Of a DNA stretch of 64,000 nt, positions 16,562-25,344 are shown one piece after another (the stretch's first letter is position 1; every line of letters begins with the position of its first letter). The translations under genes and the position numbers were made by a program. Location of the stretch: positions 1,054,001-1,118,000 of the forward strand of contig NZ_WBKO01000001.1 in NCBI RefSeq assembly GCF_032842345.1, in the 5' to 3' direction. Origin of the DNA: Methanoculleus caldifontis. Lineage in GTDB: Archaea; Halobacteriota; Methanomicrobia; Methanomicrobiales; Methanoculleaceae. The notes beneath the pieces are model-generated. The model was not told where the DNA came from. It saw only the letters and a list, made by a program, of their open reading frames with translations, and made no database searches.

Positions 16562-16902
16562 TTTCCTCCTCGTGGTCGGCGACTCTTTCGTACCTTTATC
16601 GTCTTGGGGCAACAAAGGCGTTGTGCCGGGAGGGCGGGGGGCCGTCCGGCAGGCAGGCACCCCGGTGCTCGCGGGAGGTGCGACGGGTCGTTGCGCCCGG
16701 TAGTGCCTGCCCCCGCTCTCGCCCGGACCCCGCGCGGGCCCAGACCGTCGGGAAGGGTCTGGTCCCGTACATGTACGGGAAAATCTTGAACTGCCGGTTC
16801 TCCCGTACCGGTTGATATGGAGAGTCTCTGGCGACCGGCTATCCGGGATCCAAACGGCTATGACGGACCGGCAACTATGGGGTGCCGTCAGGAGAGAGTG
16901 AT
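16562..16902. other. 341-base spacer upstream of the ABC-type operon
   Basis: No gene is visible here. The left half (about 16620-16760) is very GC-rich, with inverted segments such as GCCGTCCGGC and GACCGTCGGGAAGGGTC that could form hairpins. The right half holds the palindrome described separately and, just before the operon, the ribosome-binding sequence AGGAGAG that sets the start of the first gene at 16903. No tRNA-like cloverleaf was found. Confidence 0.5.
16763..16780. promoter_or_regulatory. 18-bp perfect palindrome TCCCGTACATGTACGGGA, candidate operator
   Basis: This perfect dyad lies 123 bp upstream of the first gene of the COG1361-ABC operon. The half-site TCCCGTAC recurs once more at 16801-16808, 38 bp downstream of the first. 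Such an arrangement is typical of a dimeric regulator with a secondary site. No regulator gene is adjacent, and no identical palindrome was noticed elsewhere in the window. Confidence 0.55.
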
Positions 16903-18072
16903 ATGACGGTCGAAAGTTACCTGCCCGGAGACGGCAGGAGGAGATGCCCGGGCCTGCTGGTCCTGCTCGCCCTGCTATGCGCCCTCGCGCCCGCGGCCTC
17001 TGCCGGTCCGGCGGATGTCACCGTGACCACCGTGGCCGTCGACCCGCCGGTCCTGATGCGCGGCGATACCGGGACGCTCACGGTCGTGATCCAGAACAAC
17101 GGCGCCGAGATCGTCGACGTCAGGAGCGCCCGGCTCTACGGCAACGGGGTCGTGGCCGCGAGCGACCCCTATCCGGCGGTCGGGGAGCTCGGTCCCGGCG
17201 TCGTGAAGACGTTCACCTTCACCGTCCGGGCGGACGGCGGGGAGGGGACGTTCTACCCCACGTTCGTCCTTGACTTCCGCGACGGCGGCAGCCTCCGCTA
17301 CCCGGTCCCTGTCCGGGTCGAGGACACCCCGCTCAGCGCATCGGTGGTCGCGAAGCCCGACGCCTTCGTCGAAGGCCGGACGGCGCACATCACCGTCAGG
17401 GTGGGTAACCCGCGCCCGAACGCCGCATCAGGCGTCCAGGTCGTCCCGGCCGGGACGAACTTCACCGTCGTCCCGGCCGGCGGCGCGTTCGTCGGCAGCC
17501 TCCCGCCCGACGGCACGGCGACCGTCCTCTTCAACCTGACCCCGGCGGCGGAGACGGACGTCACGTTCCAGGTGGTCTGGCGCAACGGCATCAATACCCA
17601 TACCGCCGATCTCGTCCTGCCGGTCGTGTTCGGCGAGGACCGGCGCGAGGCCGACCTGATCATCACCAATATCGAGGTCGTGCCCGCCGCCGGGGACGGC
17701 TACCGGATCGCGGGCGACGTCATGAACGCCGGGCTCCGTCCCGCGCGGTCGGTCCTCGTCAGCCCCGGTCCCCCGGCGACACCCATCGACCCCTTCCGCG
17801 TCTATGTCGTCGGGACGCTCGACCCCGACGACATCTCCACGTTCGAGGTGACGTTCCGGGCAGATAGCGGCACGAACGAGGTCCCGGTCGTCGTCGAGTA
17901 CCGGGACGACGACGGCAACCGCTATACGACGTCGATCCCCGTCTCGCTCGTGAACCGGACCGCGGAGGACGGCGGTGCCGCGGGAGTGCCTGTCGCCGCC
18001 GCCGTCGCCGTAGTCCTTGCGCTCCTCGCCGCTGCGGCGGCGATCTGGTATTACCGGAGAAGGCGGCGATGA
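16903..18072 (+). CDS. COG1361 surface protein, first gene of an ABC export operon
   Basis: The 389-residue product has an N-terminal signal peptide whose hydrophobic core is LLVLLALLCALAPAAS. Three or so beta-sandwich repeats of the COG1361 type follow (LTVVIQNNGAEIVDVRSARL, ITVRVGNPRPNAASGVQVV, AGDVMNAGLRPARSVLV). A C-terminal membrane helix (about 361-383) with an RRRRR tail completes it. It is overlapped by the ATPase gene (ATGA, 4 nt), so it belongs to the same transport complex. By position it may stand in for MacA, the periplasmic adaptor that partners MacB in bacteria; this is inference. The ATG at 16903 is chosen for its AGGAGAG upstream. Confidence 0.85.
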   Translation: MTVESYLPGDGRRRCPGLLVLLALLCALAPAASAGPADVTVTTVAVDPPVLMRGDTGTLTVVIQNNGAEIVDVRSARLYGNGVVAASDPYPAVGELGPGVVKTFTFTVRADGGEGTFYPTFVLDFRDGGSLRYPVPVRVEDTPLSASVVAKPDAFVEGRTAHITVRVGNPRPNAASGVQVVPAGTNFTVVPAGGAFVGSLPPDGTATVLFNLTPAAETDVTFQVVWRNGINTHTADLVLPVVFGEDRREADLIITNIEVVPAAGDGYRIAGDVMNAGLRPARSVLVSPGPPATPIDPFRVYVVGTLDPDDISTFEVTFRADSGTNEVPVVVEYRDDDGNRYTTSIPVSLVNRTAEDGGAAGVPVAAAVAVVLALLAAAAAIWYYRRRRR

Positions 18073-18743
18073 GCGGCGAGCCCATCATCCGGTTCGAGGA
18101 CGTCAGCAAGATCTACCGCCTCCCGGCCGGCGATCTCACGGCGCTCGACCACGTCTCCCTCACCGTGGAGCCCGGCGAGTTCATCGCCGTGATGGGACCG
18201 TCGGGATCCGGGAAATCGACGCTCTTAAACATGATGGGCTGCCTCGACGTCCCGACCACGGGGAGGATCTACCTTGCCGGCCAGGACATCTCCGGGCTCG
18301 GCGACGACGACCTCACCCGGCTCCGGCGGGACCGGATCGGATTCGTCTTCCAGCAGTTCAACCTCATCCCGCTTCTCTCGGCGGTCGAGAACGTCGAGTT
18401 CCCGATCGTCCTCACCACCGGCCGGGCCGAGAGCCGTCGTCGGGCCGAGGAGGTCCTCGCGGCCGTGGATCTCTCCGCATCGCACTTCACCCACAAGCCC
18501 GGCGAGCTCTCGGGCGGCCAGCAGCAGCGGGTGGCGATCGCCCGGGCGCTCGTCAACGACCCCGACCTCCTCCTCTGCGACGAACCGACCGGGAACCTGG
18601 ACTCGAAGACCGGGACCGCGATCATGGACCTCCTCGCGGAGGAGAACCGGGAGGGCAAGACGATCGTCATGGTCACCCACGACCCGCGGGTCGCGGAATA
18701 CGCCCGCCGCACGATCCGGATCGTCGACGGGAGGATCGCGTGA
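18069..18743 (+). CDS. ABC transporter ATP-binding protein (MacB/LolD type)
   Basis: This 224-residue ATPase has Walker [17 protein letters not shown] (about 42-57), the Q-loop VFQQFNLIP, the signature [15 protein letters not shown], Walker [14 protein letters not shown] and the H-loop MVTHDP. The signature and the short length place it in the LolD/MacB/FtsE group, which couples ATP hydrolysis to FtsX-type permeases for mechanotransmission or export rather than import. It is flanked with overlaps by the COG1361 gene and by the first of two permease genes (TGATG). Confidence 0.93.
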   Translation: MSGEPIIRFEDVSKIYRLPAGDLTALDHVSLTVEPGEFIAVMGPSGSGKSTLLNMMGCLDVPTTGRIYLAGQDISGLGDDDLTRLRRDRIGFVFQQFNLIPLLSAVENVEFPIVLTTGRAESRRRAEEVLAAVDLSASHFTHKPGELSGGQQQRVAIARALVNDPDLLLCDEPTGNLDSKTGTAIMDLLAEENREGKTIVMVTHDPRVAEYARRTIRIVDGRIA

Positions 18744-19942
18744 TGCTTTTTTCGTTCGCGGCAAGGAACCTGCGGCGGCACTGGATCCGCTCGTCGCTCT
18801 CGATCATCGGGATCATCATCGGCGTCGTCGCGATCGCCTCCCTCGGCATCATGGGCAACAGCATCAACCTCCTCGTCGCGAACGTCATCACGGACGTCGG
18901 GGACACCGTCGTGATCACGCCCCATACCGCGATCGGCGGGACCTTCGCAGGAGACCCGCGGACGGCGGTGGACGCCGCCATCCCCGCCCGCGAGGTCGAG
19001 GAGATCCGGCGGGCGGCAAACCCGCACAGGACGATCCCGGTGCTCCAGGGGGCCGACGAGGTGGAGTTCGGCCGCGGCGAGAGCGGGTACGCCCAGATCA
19101 TCGGGCTTGCGTCGGAGGATATCCCCTTCCTCCTCGACCTCGCAGAGGGGCAGTATCCCCGGCAGAACCAGCCCGGAGCGCTCGTCGGGACCCACCTCGC
19201 CCGGGAGTACGGTATAAGCCCCGGCTCGAGGATCGCGATCGGGGGCGAGAACGTCCGGGTTGCCGGCGTCCTCGCGGAGCGCGGGTTTGCCGCCGATATA
19301 AACCCGGATTACGCGGTTGTCGTGCCCGACGGCTGGTACGAGAACCATTTCGGGGCAGGGCGCGGCTACTCGATGGTCATCGTCAGGGTCGGCGACGTGA
19401 ACCAGATCGACGCCGTGAAGGAGGCGGTGGAGAGCCGGCTCAACCGGCGCGACGAGGTGGTGGACATCTTCGACTCCCGCGAGATGCTCCGGCAGTACGA
19501 GGAGATCTACCAGCAGATCACGGTCTTCCTCGTCGGGATCGGGGGTATATCCCTCCTCATCGCCGCCGTCAACATCTTAAACGTCATGTACATCTCGGTC
19601 GCCGAACGGATCCGGGAGATCGGGGTCATGCGGAGCATCGGCATCCTCCGGCAGGATATCCTCCGGATGTTCCTCTATGAAGCGCTGATCCTCGGCCTCG
19701 TCGGGAGCCTCGTCGGGGGGATCATGAGCGCAGCCGCCGGCTACCTGATCAGCGTCGCCGCGGTCGAGGTCTTCACGGCCGGGACGACCTTCGGCGAGAA
19801 CTTCACGGTCCTCGACCTCAGCGCGGCGGGGTACATCGTCTTCGGGATGGCGTTCGGTATCGGGACAAGCATCGCCGCCGGGTTCTACCCGGCGTGGAGA
19901 GCCTCGCAGCTCTCCCCGATCGAGGCGATGCGGCAGAAGTGA
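18743..19942 (+). CDS. MacB/FtsX-type ABC permease, first copy
   Basis: This 399-residue permease has the MacB layout. The N-terminal helix is [20 protein letters not shown], followed by a large extracytoplasmic MacB-PCD domain (about 50-265) and three C-terminal helices (FtsX domain, about 270-395) containing [19 protein letters not shown] and ending [19 protein letters not shown]. Its start overlaps the ATPase stop codon (TGATG). It is closely similar to the next gene, and the two probably form a heterodimer with the ATPase. The exported or sensed molecule is unknown; lipoproteins, peptides or surface proteins are options. Confidence 0.92.
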   Translation: MLFSFAARNLRRHWIRSSLSIIGIIIGVVAIASLGIMGNSINLLVANVITDVGDTVVITPHTAIGGTFAGDPRTAVDAAIPAREVEEIRRAANPHRTIPVLQGADEVEFGRGESGYAQIIGLASEDIPFLLDLAEGQYPRQNQPGALVGTHLAREYGISPGSRIAIGGENVRVAGVLAERGFAADINPDYAVVVPDGWYENHFGAGRGYSMVIVRVGDVNQIDAVKEAVESRLNRRDEVVDIFDSREMLRQYEEIYQQITVFLVGIGGISLLIAAVNILNVMYISVAERIREIGVMRSIGILRQDILRMFLYEALILGLVGSLVGGIMSAAAGYLISVAAVEVFTAGTTFGENFTVLDLSAAGYIVFGMAFGIGTSIAAGFYPAWRASQLSPIEAMRQK

Positions 19943-19957
19943 GGGGTAGGTCGGAGT

Positions 19958-21151
19958 ATGCTGTTCCTGAGCCTCGCGTTGCGCAACCTCCGGCGGCACC
20001 GGGTTCGCTCGGTCCTCGCAACGGTCGGAATCATCATCGGCGTCGTCGCGATCGCCTCCCTCGGCATCGTGGGGGCCAGCCTCTCGGCGCTTGTCGGGGG
20101 GATGGTCGCCGACGTGAGCGACACCGTCCTCGTCACCCCGCACCTCGCGATATCGAGCGGCGACCCCTTCGACCCCCGGAACACCCTTGCGGCACGCATC
20201 TCCGACGAGACCGTGAGACTGGTGGAGAGGGCCGCCGGGCAGCACCGGGTCATTCCCATGATCCTCGCCTCGGATCGGGTCCGGATCCGGGATACGGAGG
20301 GCTATGTCACGGTCTACGCCCTGCAGTCAGACGACATCCCCTTCCTGATCGAGCGGGAGGCGGGCCTCTACCCGCAGGCACGGTCGCCGGGAGTGATGGT
20401 GGGCGCGCTCCTCGCCGAAGAGTTCGACCTGCACCCTGGCAGCCGTATCGAGGTCGGCGGGGAGAGCGTCCGCGTCGCGGGGGTCGCGGCGGAGCGGGGG
20501 ATGGGGATCGACATCAACCCCGATTACGCCCTCATCGTCACGGAGGAGTGGTATGCGGCGCGGCACGGCTCTCAGGAATACAGCCGGGTCGTCGTGAAGG
20601 TCGGCGATCTCGCGGCGATCGAGGGGGTGAAGGACGCTATCGACCAGCAGGTCAACCGCAGGAGGGACGTCGTGGACGTCTTAGATTCGCGTGAGATCCT
20701 GGAGCTCTACTATGAGACCTTCGACGCCATCAACATCTTCCTCCTCGGTATAGGGGCAGTCTCCCTCTTCGTGGCGAGCGTGAGCATCTTAAACGTCATG
20801 ATCATCTCGGTCACGGAGCGGACGGCGGAGATCGGCCTGATGCGGAGTATCGGGGTGACGAGGCGCCAGGTTCTCCTCATGTTCCTCTACGAAAGCCTGA
20901 TCCTCGGCGTCGCGGGGAGCCTCGTCGGCGGGATCATCAGCGTGGCCGTCGGCTATTACGTCAGCGCCTCCGTAGCCGAATTCTTCACGGACTTCGCCGT
21001 ATCGGGGAGCGCCGGCATGCTCGGTCCCGCGGTGGCCGGGTACGTCGCCTTCGGAATGGCGTTCGGGGTGGCGGCGAGCATCGTCGCCGGGCTTTACCCC
21101 GCGTGGAGCGCCGCGCAGAAGAACCCGATCGAGGCGCTCCGTTACGAGTGA
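19958..21151 (+). CDS. MacB/FtsX-type ABC permease, second copy
   Basis: This 397-residue paralogue of the preceding permease has the same domain order: [21 protein letters not shown] at the N-terminus (split here from longer identity), a MacB-PCD extracytoplasmic domain, then IISVTERTAEIGLMRSIGV and a final LYPAWSAAQKNPIEALRYE. It starts 15 bp after the first permease and closes the operon. The tandem pair suggests local duplication and a heterodimeric channel. A C-rich/G-rich hairpin (near 21169-21190) follows the stop and may be a terminator. Confidence 0.92.
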   Translation: MLFLSLALRNLRRHRVRSVLATVGIIIGVVAIASLGIVGASLSALVGGMVADVSDTVLVTPHLAISSGDPFDPRNTLAARISDETVRLVERAAGQHRVIPMILASDRVRIRDTEGYVTVYALQSDDIPFLIEREAGLYPQARSPGVMVGALLAEEFDLHPGSRIEVGGESVRVAGVAAERGMGIDINPDYALIVTEEWYAARHGSQEYSRVVVKVGDLAAIEGVKDAIDQQVNRRRDVVDVLDSREILELYYETFDAINIFLLGIGAVSLFVASVSILNVMIISVTERTAEIGLMRSIGVTRRQVLLMFLYESLILGVAGSLVGGIISVAVGYYVSASVAEFFTDFAVSGSAGMLGPAVAGYVAFGMAFGVAASIVAGLYPAWSAAQKNPIEALRYE

Positions 21152-21263
21152 TCGCCGGAGACTCCACTCCCCCTGCCCCCCCTTCCGGTGGGGGTGCATG
21201 CGTAATTTCATAGCAGAGGAGACCGGAAACTCTATGAGCACTCATTGGATGATAGACTCTCCT

Positions 21264-21281
21264 GTCAGAGAGTGCTCTGAC
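21264..21281. repeat. Small perfect inverted repeat upstream of the unknown gene at 21331
   Basis: GTCAGAG-AGTG-CTCTGAC forms a 7-bp stem with a 4-nt loop about 50 bp upstream of the start codon. It could be an operator or an mRNA hairpin. There is no further copy in the neighbourhood. Confidence 0.3.
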
Positions 21282-21330
21282 CTCCATCCGGTCCTCAATA
21301 CGATAACAATACCCAAGTTGCGTGGAACGA

Positions 21331-22509
21331 ATGTTACAGATGATTACGTGGCTCGACAAGAACTTCAACTCGCTCCAGCCTACGCGAGCGACCATCATGA
21401 GAGCGCTGCGCCACCTGCGCCCCGCCGACCGAAAAAAGCTCTTCTCCGAGGATATTCCCGAGATGCGGACCGCCGAAGGGCGGTGGTTTGAGGCGATCGT
21501 CTACGAGATGATCCTGGATCTCTCGCTGCAGACCGACCTCATCCTCTCCGTCGTGGCCCGCGGGGCCGACGGTCCCGCGAAGGTCCGGCGCGCGCAGCTC
21601 GGTCAGAACGGGCTCTTCTACTCGAACATCGGCGACATCAAGGTCAGGGGAAACGGCCAGGATCTCGCCGAGGTCGATATGATGCTCGTCGATCATACCG
21701 GCGCGCTGACGTTCGGGGAGATCATCACCTCCCCTGCCGACCTAAAAGAGTTCGAGGCGGAGATCCGCTACAAGAAACAGCTCCTCGGCTACCTCTACGG
21801 GCAACCGACCGTCCCGTTCCTCCTCATCTCCTCGGTCGACATCTCCCGGACGGCCGTCGTCCGCCGCCTCCTCCGCGAGCCCGACAACGTCCTCCTCACC
21901 ACCCCCACGTGCGAGGACTTAAAGGCCCTGATCCGGCCGAGGGACCTGAAGCAGAGCTCCACCCGCAGGATCAAGCACGAGAAACTGGTCTCGATCGCCG
22001 ATATACCCCCCCGGCGGCCGTTCGACTACAAGCAGCTCCACGACGAGCGGATGCAGAGCATCATCGCCGCCGTCACGACCGATCGCGGTGTCGGGGAACT
22101 CGGCACCCCGGACGAGATTCCCCCGATCGTAAAAAAGGTCCTCTTCGGCGGGCTCTACCCCTCGGCCGTCCGGATGCTCGATGCCCGTTATCCCATCCGC
22201 GTCAAGGGCAAGACCTACGACCCGGACACGATCCAGAAGCAGTTCTCGAAGGTGATCCTCGCCGTGAACATCCCGGAGTACCGGCCGATCCTCTACCTGC
22301 GGACGAGAGACAAGAAGGAGTACCTCAAGATGGTGCCGAGCAAGGCGGACGGATTCAAGTTCGAGAGCAGGCGGACCCCCCACATGGCCGGGTTCTTCCT
22401 CTGGCTCGAATCCGTCAAACCGTCGCTTGGGGCCGAACTGACGCGGGCGCTCCTCGACGCGTTCCCCGCGGTCCACGGTCCCGAAGCGGCCGCGGCACCG
22501 GAACCGTAA
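21331..22509 (+). CDS. Conserved protein of unknown function, possible PD-(D/E)XK nuclease fold
   Basis: I do not recognise a named family. The product of about 392 residues is soluble, without signal peptide. The central part, AEVDMMLVDHTGALTFGEI followed by EFEAEIRYKKQLLGYL, has the order of acidic residues, beta hairpin, glutamate and lysine-rich helix seen in PD-(D/E)XK nucleases, though the canonical ExK is relaxed to EII. The C-terminal half contains KVLFGGLYPSAVRMLDARYP and ILYLRTRDKKEYLKMV. No partner gene shares its transcript: MarC downstream has its own ribosome-binding site. Starts at 21322 (GTG) or 21340 are also possible; no Shine-Dalgarno sequence decides. Confidence 0.65.
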   Translation: MLQMITWLDKNFNSLQPTRATIMRALRHLRPADRKKLFSEDIPEMRTAEGRWFEAIVYEMILDLSLQTDLILSVVARGADGPAKVRRAQLGQNGLFYSNIGDIKVRGNGQDLAEVDMMLVDHTGALTFGEIITSPADLKEFEAEIRYKKQLLGYLYGQPTVPFLLISSVDISRTAVVRRLLREPDNVLLTTPTCEDLKALIRPRDLKQSSTRRIKHEKLVSIADIPPRRPFDYKQLHDERMQSIIAAVTTDRGVGELGTPDEIPPIVKKVLFGGLYPSAVRMLDARYPIRVKGKTYDPDTIQKQFSKVILAVNIPEYRPILYLRTRDKKEYLKMVPSKADGFKFESRRTPHMAGFFLWLESVKPSLGAELTRALLDAFPAVHGPEAAAAPEP

Positions 22510-22563
22510 GTTACCTATGCGTCCGGATAAATGATACTCCATGATCTGGGGTGACCGGTTAAG

Positions 22564-23214
22564 ATGGATCTGATCGCCGAGGTAGCCGGGTTTGTAGGGT
22601 TCAGTCTGGTCGCGATCGCCTCGATCACCGCGGTGATGAACCCGGCCTCTACGACCGCCGTCTACACGGCGCTCACGGACGGGATGAGCAAGAGCGATCG
22701 CCGGGATATCATCCATACGTCGATGAAGATAGCCTTCATCGTGCTCGCCTTCTTCGCTCTCACCGGGCAGTTGATCTTCTCGATCTTCAACATCACCGTC
22801 CCGGCGTTTCAGATCGCCGGCGGCATCCTCCTTATCAGTGTGGCGACCGGGATGCTCAGCGCAAGACGCGAGGCGTATCCGACCGAGAGTCTCGAGAACA
22901 TCGCCATCGTCCCGCTGGCCTTCCCGCTCTCGTGCGGTCCGGGGACGATCACGACGGTGATCCTGCTCGCATCGGGCCCGGAGGGTCTCGTGGGCCTCGT
23001 CGCCGTATTTGCGGGGATCATCGTGGCGCTCGCCATCTCCTATGTGGGGATGCTGTATGGCCCCCGGATCTTCGCCCTCATCGGAGAGGCCGGGCTCCGG
23101 GTCGTCCCGAGACTGATGGCGATCATCGTCCTCGCCATCGCTATCCAGTTCATCATCAACGGCGTTGCTGCGGCGATGCCCCAGCTGCTGGCAAACTTCG
23201 CTCCCGCAGGCTAA
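22564..23214 (+). CDS. MarC family integral membrane protein
   Basis: This 216-residue protein has six hydrophobic segments in the MarC/UPF0056 pattern. Family features are VMNPASTTAVYTALTDGMS near the N-terminus, the central FQIAGGILLISVATGML, and IVPLAFPLSCGPGTITTVI, the conserved PL-GPG loop. The family was named from the E. coli mar locus, but no transport or resistance function has been demonstrated for it. GGTGA lies 9 nt upstream of the ATG. The following PAP2 gene begins one base after its stop codon, so the two are co-transcribed. Confidence 0.9.
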   Translation: MDLIAEVAGFVGFSLVAIASITAVMNPASTTAVYTALTDGMSKSDRRDIIHTSMKIAFIVLAFFALTGQLIFSIFNITVPAFQIAGGILLISVATGMLSARREAYPTESLENIAIVPLAFPLSCGPGTITTVILLASGPEGLVGLVAVFAGIIVALAISYVGMLYGPRIFALIGEAGLRVVPRLMAIIVLAIAIQFIINGVAAAMPQLLANFAPAG

Positions 23215-23215
23215 T

Positions 23216-24190
23216 ATGGCCGATCTCCAGATCGCGTTCATCCAGGAAGTCCAGGGCGGGGCGGCGTGGCTCGAGGGGCCCGCCCGGCTCTTCTCGCTCC
23301 TCGGACTGCCGGCGCTCTACCTCCTCGTCATCGCGTACTTCTACTGGTGCCGGGACCCGCGCCTCGGCCTCCGCCTGGCCCTCCTCATGGGGATATCGGG
23401 CGGGATAAACGAGGCGTTCAAGGTTGCGTTCCACCTCCCCCGCCCCTACTGGGTCTGCCCGGAGGTCCGGGCGCTCGAGAGTTACCCCTCGTTCGGCCTG
23501 CCCTCCGCTCACGCCCAGGGAGCGGCGTCGTTCTGGGGACTTCTGGCCGTCGAGGCCCGGGCGAGGTGGTTCCTGGTCCTCGCGGCCGCGATGATCTTCT
23601 GTATCGGAGGGTCGCGTGTCGTCCTCGGCGTCCACTACCCTCTCGACGTCGTCGCGGGCTGGGGGTTCGGCCTCCTCGTCCTCGCCGGGTTCCTCGCCCT
23701 CGAGAAGCCGGTGGGCCGCCGGGTCGCCGCTCTTCCGCTATCTGGGCAGGTGCTCGCCGCGTTCGCGGGCTCCCTTGTCCTGGCACTGGCCTCGTTTGCC
23801 GCCCTCGCGTCCCTCGGCGACTGGGAGGTCCCTGCGTCCTGGGCCGCGGGAGCGCTCGATCGGTCCGGGGAGGCGATCCACCCGCTCGCCCTCCTTGACG
23901 CCGTGACGGCGTCCGGGCTCTTCTTCGGGTTCGCTGCCGGTGCGGCGGCGGAGCACCGCCGGGGGAGCATCTGCGCCGCGACCGGAGGATCCGTCCGCCT
24001 GCTCCGCTACACCTTCGGGATCGCCGTGGCGGGAGCGATCTGGTTCGGGCTCGGCCTCTTCGTCCCGCCCGAACCCCTCTCTGCCGCCTACGTCCTTCAA
24101 TACCTCCGGGCCGCAACCGCCGGTGCCTGGGTCTCGTTCGGCGCCCCGGCAGCCTTTGCCCACTCAGACGTGTTCCGGGACAGAGCGTAA
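23216..24190 (+). CDS. PAP2 superfamily membrane phosphatase
   Basis: This 324-residue polytopic protein has all three PAP2 phosphatase motifs: KVAFHLPRPYW (KxxxxxxRP), PSAHAQGA (the PSGH motif with alanine for glycine) and SRVVLGVHYPLDV (SRxxxxxHxxxD). These residues perform phosphate transfer through the histidines. Substrates in the family are lipid phosphates such as polyprenyl or phosphatidate phosphates. A hydrophobic C-terminal half (about 190-324) adds four or more helices beyond the catalytic core. It directly follows marC. The ATG at 23216 is taken because the upstream frame lies inside marC. Confidence 0.88.
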   Translation: MADLQIAFIQEVQGGAAWLEGPARLFSLLGLPALYLLVIAYFYWCRDPRLGLRLALLMGISGGINEAFKVAFHLPRPYWVCPEVRALESYPSFGLPSAHAQGAASFWGLLAVEARARWFLVLAAAMIFCIGGSRVVLGVHYPLDVVAGWGFGLLVLAGFLALEKPVGRRVAALPLSGQVLAAFAGSLVLALASFAALASLGDWEVPASWAAGALDRSGEAIHPLALLDAVTASGLFFGFAAGAAAEHRRGSICAATGGSVRLLRYTFGIAVAGAIWFGLGLFVPPEPLSAAYVLQYLRAATAGAWVSFGAPAAFAHSDVFRDRA

Positions 24191-24192
24191 GG

Positions 24193-24200
24193 GTATATAT
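24193..24200 (+). promoter_or_regulatory. TATA box of the archaellin-like gene
   Basis: TATATATC-type element (GGTATATAT) about 26 nt upstream of the ATG at 24223. The spacing implies a leaderless or near-leaderless transcript. Confidence 0.5.
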
Positions 24201-24222
24201 CTCCGGCAGGCGAGGATCCTGT

Positions 24223-24834
24223 ATGGATTCGACGGACGGGGGTCTCACGGTGCTCGAGGCGGTGATCCTCGGCGTCGTGGCGCTCCTGCTTGCGGCAGTC
24301 GCGATCCACGCCGCTGCCGGTCCCGCCGCCGCTCCGGGGGGCCTCATCCCTCTCGTACTCGGCGAGACCGGGGACTGCCTCGTCCTCGACGGCAACGTCT
24401 ACGGCTACGCGCTCGCGGACGGGAGCATCGGGGGCGCCGATCTCCGGTGCGACCGGCCCGACCCGTCAGCGATGGGCTCGCTCGCCTGCAGCGTCCGTCT
24501 CTTCATCGGCGATATGGGGAGCATCGATATGGGCCGGGCGACGGTCGAGGTTGCAACCCGCGAACGGGTCGAGCGCCTCGGAATGACCACGGAGATGCCG
24601 GTGCTGCCGGGGAACTGGACTATCGTCCGGAAGGGGCATACCGTCCCGTTCCAAGAGGCGGACGACGATCTCCTCCTCGAGCCGGGGGAGCGGTTCGACC
24701 TGCTCGTCTACCCCTCCCGTCCGCTTGCCCGCGGCGAGGCGTTCCGCCTCTGCATCACCCCGCCCGGCAGCGTCCCCCTTGTGGTCGAGCGGACCGTCCC
24801 GCCACGGATCACGCCCGTGGTGGACCTCGGCTGA
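24223..24834 (+). CDS. Orphan archaellin/type IV pilin-like protein
   Basis: The 203-residue product has a class III signal peptide: DGG precedes LTVLEAVILGVVALLLAAVA, giving glycine at -1 and glutamate at +5, as for prepilin/FlaK-type peptidases. The following region matches the archaellin core in order: IGDMGSIDMGRATV, NWTIVRKGHTVPF, LLEPGERFDLLVYP and a C-terminal LVVERTVPPRITPVVDLG, the family ending. Unlike usual pilin precursors there is no basic residue right before the cleavage site. No other archaellum or pilus gene is adjacent. It may be a minor filament subunit or an adhesin. Confidence 0.7.
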   Translation: MDSTDGGLTVLEAVILGVVALLLAAVAIHAAAGPAAAPGGLIPLVLGETGDCLVLDGNVYGYALADGSIGGADLRCDRPDPSAMGSLACSVRLFIGDMGSIDMGRATVEVATRERVERLGMTTEMPVLPGNWTIVRKGHTVPFQEADDDLLLEPGERFDLLVYPSRPLARGEAFRLCITPPGSVPLVVERTVPPRITPVVDLG

Positions 24835-24884
24835 ATTTGCGTCCTTTCAGCAGGCTTTTATAGCCGGATGCCGACTCACTCCCC

Positions 24885-25343
24885 ATGCTTGCAGAGGGGA
24901 TTGCCCTCGGCTGGATACTGATCGTGGTCGGGGCGGTGCTGCTCTTAGTCGAGGTCTACGAACCCGGGTTCTTCATCGCCGTCCCCGCGACGGTCCTGAT
25001 CATCCTCGGGATCCTCCTCCTCCTCGGCGTCGATATCCTCAGTTCTCCTGCCGGCCTCATCGTCGGGGTCGTCGCGGCACTCGGAGCGGCATTGATCACG
25101 GTCTGGTTCTACGGCCGCCTGACGCCCGGAGCGGAGCCACCGAGGACGCTCTCGCGGGATTCGCTCGTCGGCCTCGAGGGGACGGTCGTCGTGCCGGTCG
25201 ATCCGGAGACGCTCAAAGGGAAGGTGCGGCTCATGAGCACGGAGTGGAGCGCCCGATCCGAGTCCGGGGAGATCCCGGCAGGGAAAAGGGTTATCGTCGT
25301 CCGTTCCGAGGGAGTGCATGTTGTTGTAAAGGAGGTTGTGTAG
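24885..25343 (+). CDS. NfeD-like membrane protein (short form)
   Basis: This 152-residue protein has three N-terminal membrane helices (about 8-75) and a C-terminal OB-like beta barrel (about 95-150; LVGLEGTVVVPVDPETLKGKV and AGKRVIVVRSEGVHVVV), the arrangement of short NfeD proteins. NfeD partners of stomatin-like proteins form large membrane complexes, and here the stomatin gene follows by one base after the stop codon. A TATA-like TTTTATA at 24856-24862 sits about 25 nt before the ATG, suggesting a leaderless start. Confidence 0.88.
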   Translation: MLAEGIALGWILIVVGAVLLLVEVYEPGFFIAVPATVLIILGILLLLGVDILSSPAGLIVGVVAALGAALITVWFYGRLTPGAEPPRTLSRDSLVGLEGTVVVPVDPETLKGKVRLMSTEWSARSESGEIPAGKRVIVVRSEGVHVVVKEVV

Positions 25344-25344
25344 T

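Noticed and set aside
16620-16762. GC-rich structured stretch considered as a tRNA or other RNA gene
   Set aside because: Inverted segments are present but no cloverleaf, T-loop or anticodon arrangement could be drawn.
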